A DNA stretch of 64,000 bases, taken from assembly GCA_000621985.1 (NCBI GenBank), contig JHWW01000015.1, positions 1-64,000 on the forward strand. The letters are read 5' to 3'. How positions within the stretch are numbered: the stretch's first letter is position 1; every line of letters starts with the position of its first letter. Below are positions 62,837-64,000 of this stretch, piece after piece. Origin of the DNA: Lachnospiraceae bacterium V9D3004. Lineage in GTDB: Bacteria; Bacillota; Clostridia; Lachnospirales; Lachnospiraceae. The notes under the pieces are model-generated. The model was not told the DNA's origin. It made no database searches and saw nothing but the letters and a program-made list of their open reading frames with translations. The position numbers and the translations under genes are program-made.

Positions 62837-64000
62837 TTAATCTCTCGGTGGCTGATATTCAGCCTTGTTGTAATAATTGCCTGCGAATAACGGAATGTCT
62901 TTCGCCGCGAACAACTCAACTACCGATACTATCTGATAACCCTCCTCTATAAAATACGGTACAAGCTCTTCAACAGCTTCCGCTGTATGCTGCATCGTCT
63001 CGTGGAACAGTACGATATCGCCGTCCTTGGCACCCTTGGTCACTTCAACGATATGTTCCTTGGTGGTTGCATTCTCCCAGTCATTACTTATAATGTTGCA
63101 GCCGATAAGAGGAACTTCACTTGTATTTTTAACATTATCATTCAATGCAAGGTTCGGCGGTCTGAGCGTGAAATTGGTAATTCCCGTAAGTTCTTCAAGA
63201 GCTGCTCTTGCTTTCTCGATCTCGTCACCGGCTCCGTTGCCGCCATCATATTCAGTCAGTGACTTGTAATCGGAAGTATGATTGGCGATCTCATTACCAT
63301 TCTCCATCGACTGAAGAATCTCATTCCTCTTTGAGTCACTGTTGATTATTCCCGTAATGTAATTAAATGTTGCATGACATCCGTACTCCTTGAGCACTTT
63401 CTGAATCCTCATGCTGTAGTCCGTATCCTTGTCACCAACCGGGCCGTCATCGAATGTAAATGCTATCATTGGTTTGTCAGGATCTATCCATGATATATCA
63501 AGCTTATCATATACAAATGCGCCTTCCTGCATATATTCGGGTGTCGGCGTAGGCTCCGGCGTATCGGTTGGACCGGGTGTGGATGTTGCCACAGGCGCTG
63601 TCTGAACCGGTGCTGCCGTTGCGGGAAGAACCGTTGTCTGTGCCGTAGGAATTGCAACCTGTTCTGTTGCTGCCGGTATTTCTGAAGCCTTTACATCATT
63701 TTTCATCTTGCTAATCTTTACTTTACATGTCAGTTTCTTAGCCTTGACCTTTGCCGTGATAACCGCATTGCCCGGAGCGGCTGCTTTAACAACTCCCTTT
63801 TTGTTGACTGTAGCTACTTTTTTCTTCGAAGAAGACCATTTTACTTTGGAGACCTTCTTTCCTTTCACCTGAAGTTTGAATGTCTGTCCGACCTTCAGTG
63901 AGATGTTCTTCTTGTTAAGCTTAAGCGAAGCTGCATCCGCATTATCGGACACGGGAGCAACCATGCTGATGCTCATCATTCCCGCCAGTGCAAAAGCGGC
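62837..64000 (-). CDS. Secreted polysaccharide deacetylase with Ig-like domain, 5' end missing
   Basis: The frame is open at the right edge; residues AAFALAGMMSISMVAPVSDNADAAS are the end of a signal peptide, so the start codon lies outside. Then come a Big_2-like Ig domain, a Thr/Pro linker and a NodB-type deacetylase domain. Deacetylase motifs: TFDDGP (catalytic and metal Asp), ANHTSDY, LRPPN, NDW and VLFHET. The second metal-binding motif is normally HxxxH (H-S/T-x-x-H); here the second His is Tyr (63266-63268). It would remove acetyl groups from peptidoglycan, chitin or xylan, if active. The domain plan resembles the left-edge gene. Confidence 0.9.
   Translation of the reverse strand, partial: AAFALAGMMSISMVAPVSDNADAASLKLNKKNISLKVGQTFKLQVKGKKVSKVKWSSSKKKVATVNKKGVVKAAAPGNAVITAKVKAKKLTCKVKISKMKNDVKASEIPAATEQVAIPTAQTTVLPATAAPVQTAPVATSTPGPTDTPEPTPTPEYMQEGAFVYDKLDISWIDPDKPMIAFTFDDGPVGDKDTDYSMRIQKVLKEYGCHATFNYITGIINSDSKRNEILQSMENGNEIANHTSDYKSLTEYDGGNGAGDEIEKARAALEELTGITNFTLRPPNLALNDNVKNTSEVPLIGCNIISNDWENATTKEHIVEVTKGAKDGDIVLFHETMQHTAEAVEELVPYFIEEGYQIVSVVELFAAKDIPLFAGNYYNKAEYQPPRD

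Overview
The window looks like a chromosome segment of an anaerobic Firmicute of the class Clostridia, most likely a Lachnospiraceae member of the gut or rumen (Butyrivibrio / Lachnospira-like). The evidence is the gene order cysS-mrnC-rlmB-sigH-tRNA, the holB-ricT-yaaR neighbourhood, AGGAGG ribosome sites, moderate G+C, a rubredoxin-based peroxide system, and many secreted proteins built from BspA-type leucine-rich repeats, Ig-like domains and Thr/Pro linkers. No rRNA, prophage, IS transposase or CRISPR array was seen.

Layout. 1-457: start of a secreted Ig-like protein leaving the left edge. 768-4249: translation/RNA operon (cysS, mrnC, rlmB), sporulation-type sigma factor sigH and tRNA-Thr(GGT), whose first ten bases are also the end of sigH. 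4.5-7.4 kb: two membrane proteins, then thiD and a hotdog thioesterase. 7.6-9.8 kb: SPFH/zinc-ribbon protein and a DUF4428 protein. 10-19.3 kb: four surface or secreted proteins, one cytosolic paralogue and a chemoreceptor. 19.4-26.4 kb: an accessory block of two DUF4143 ATPases, an FtsX/MacB-type ABC exporter and an sce7726 nuclease-fold protein, several with inverted or direct repeats over their promoters. 26.6-38.6 kb: AraC regulator, a 1382-residue GH2 glycosidase, two small membrane proteins and a 1892-residue LRR protein with a papain-like motif set. 38.6-41.2 kb: two-component system and a membrane protein. 41.3-48.4 kb: DNA/RNA maintenance genes (nuclease-helicase, trmN6-like, ricT, holB, yaaR, guanylate-kinase-like, Orn/Lys/Arg decarboxylase-like). 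48.4-54.4 kb: metF, PatB-type lyase, DUF3737, ion transporter, flavin reductase-rubredoxin and 1-Cys peroxiredoxin. 54.6-62.5 kb: GNAT, rRNA m5C methyltransferase, M29 aminopeptidase, an 844-residue membrane-anchored protein and a GntR-ABC operon. 62.8-64.0 kb: a secreted polysaccharide deacetylase leaving the right edge.

The most unusual signal is a dispersed intergenic element of about 190 nt. Two full copies (4260-4449 and 62568-62756) share a long terminal inverted repeat, two identical blocks of 25 and 28 nt, and hairpins whose stems differ in sequence but stay paired. Two partial relatives lie at 3427-3499 and 41284-41342. The sigH/tRNA-Thr unit sits between two of the four copies. I do not recognise the family.

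The second is the sigH/tRNA-Thr overlap: the sigH stop codon is bases 8-10 of the tRNA, so 5' maturation of the tRNA from a shared transcript would destroy the sigH stop codon. The third is that four separate proteins (two DUF4143 ATPases, sce7726, nuclease-helicase) carry the same D-x12-E-x-K nuclease-type signature. All functional statements come from reading the sequence and recalling families; no search was run.
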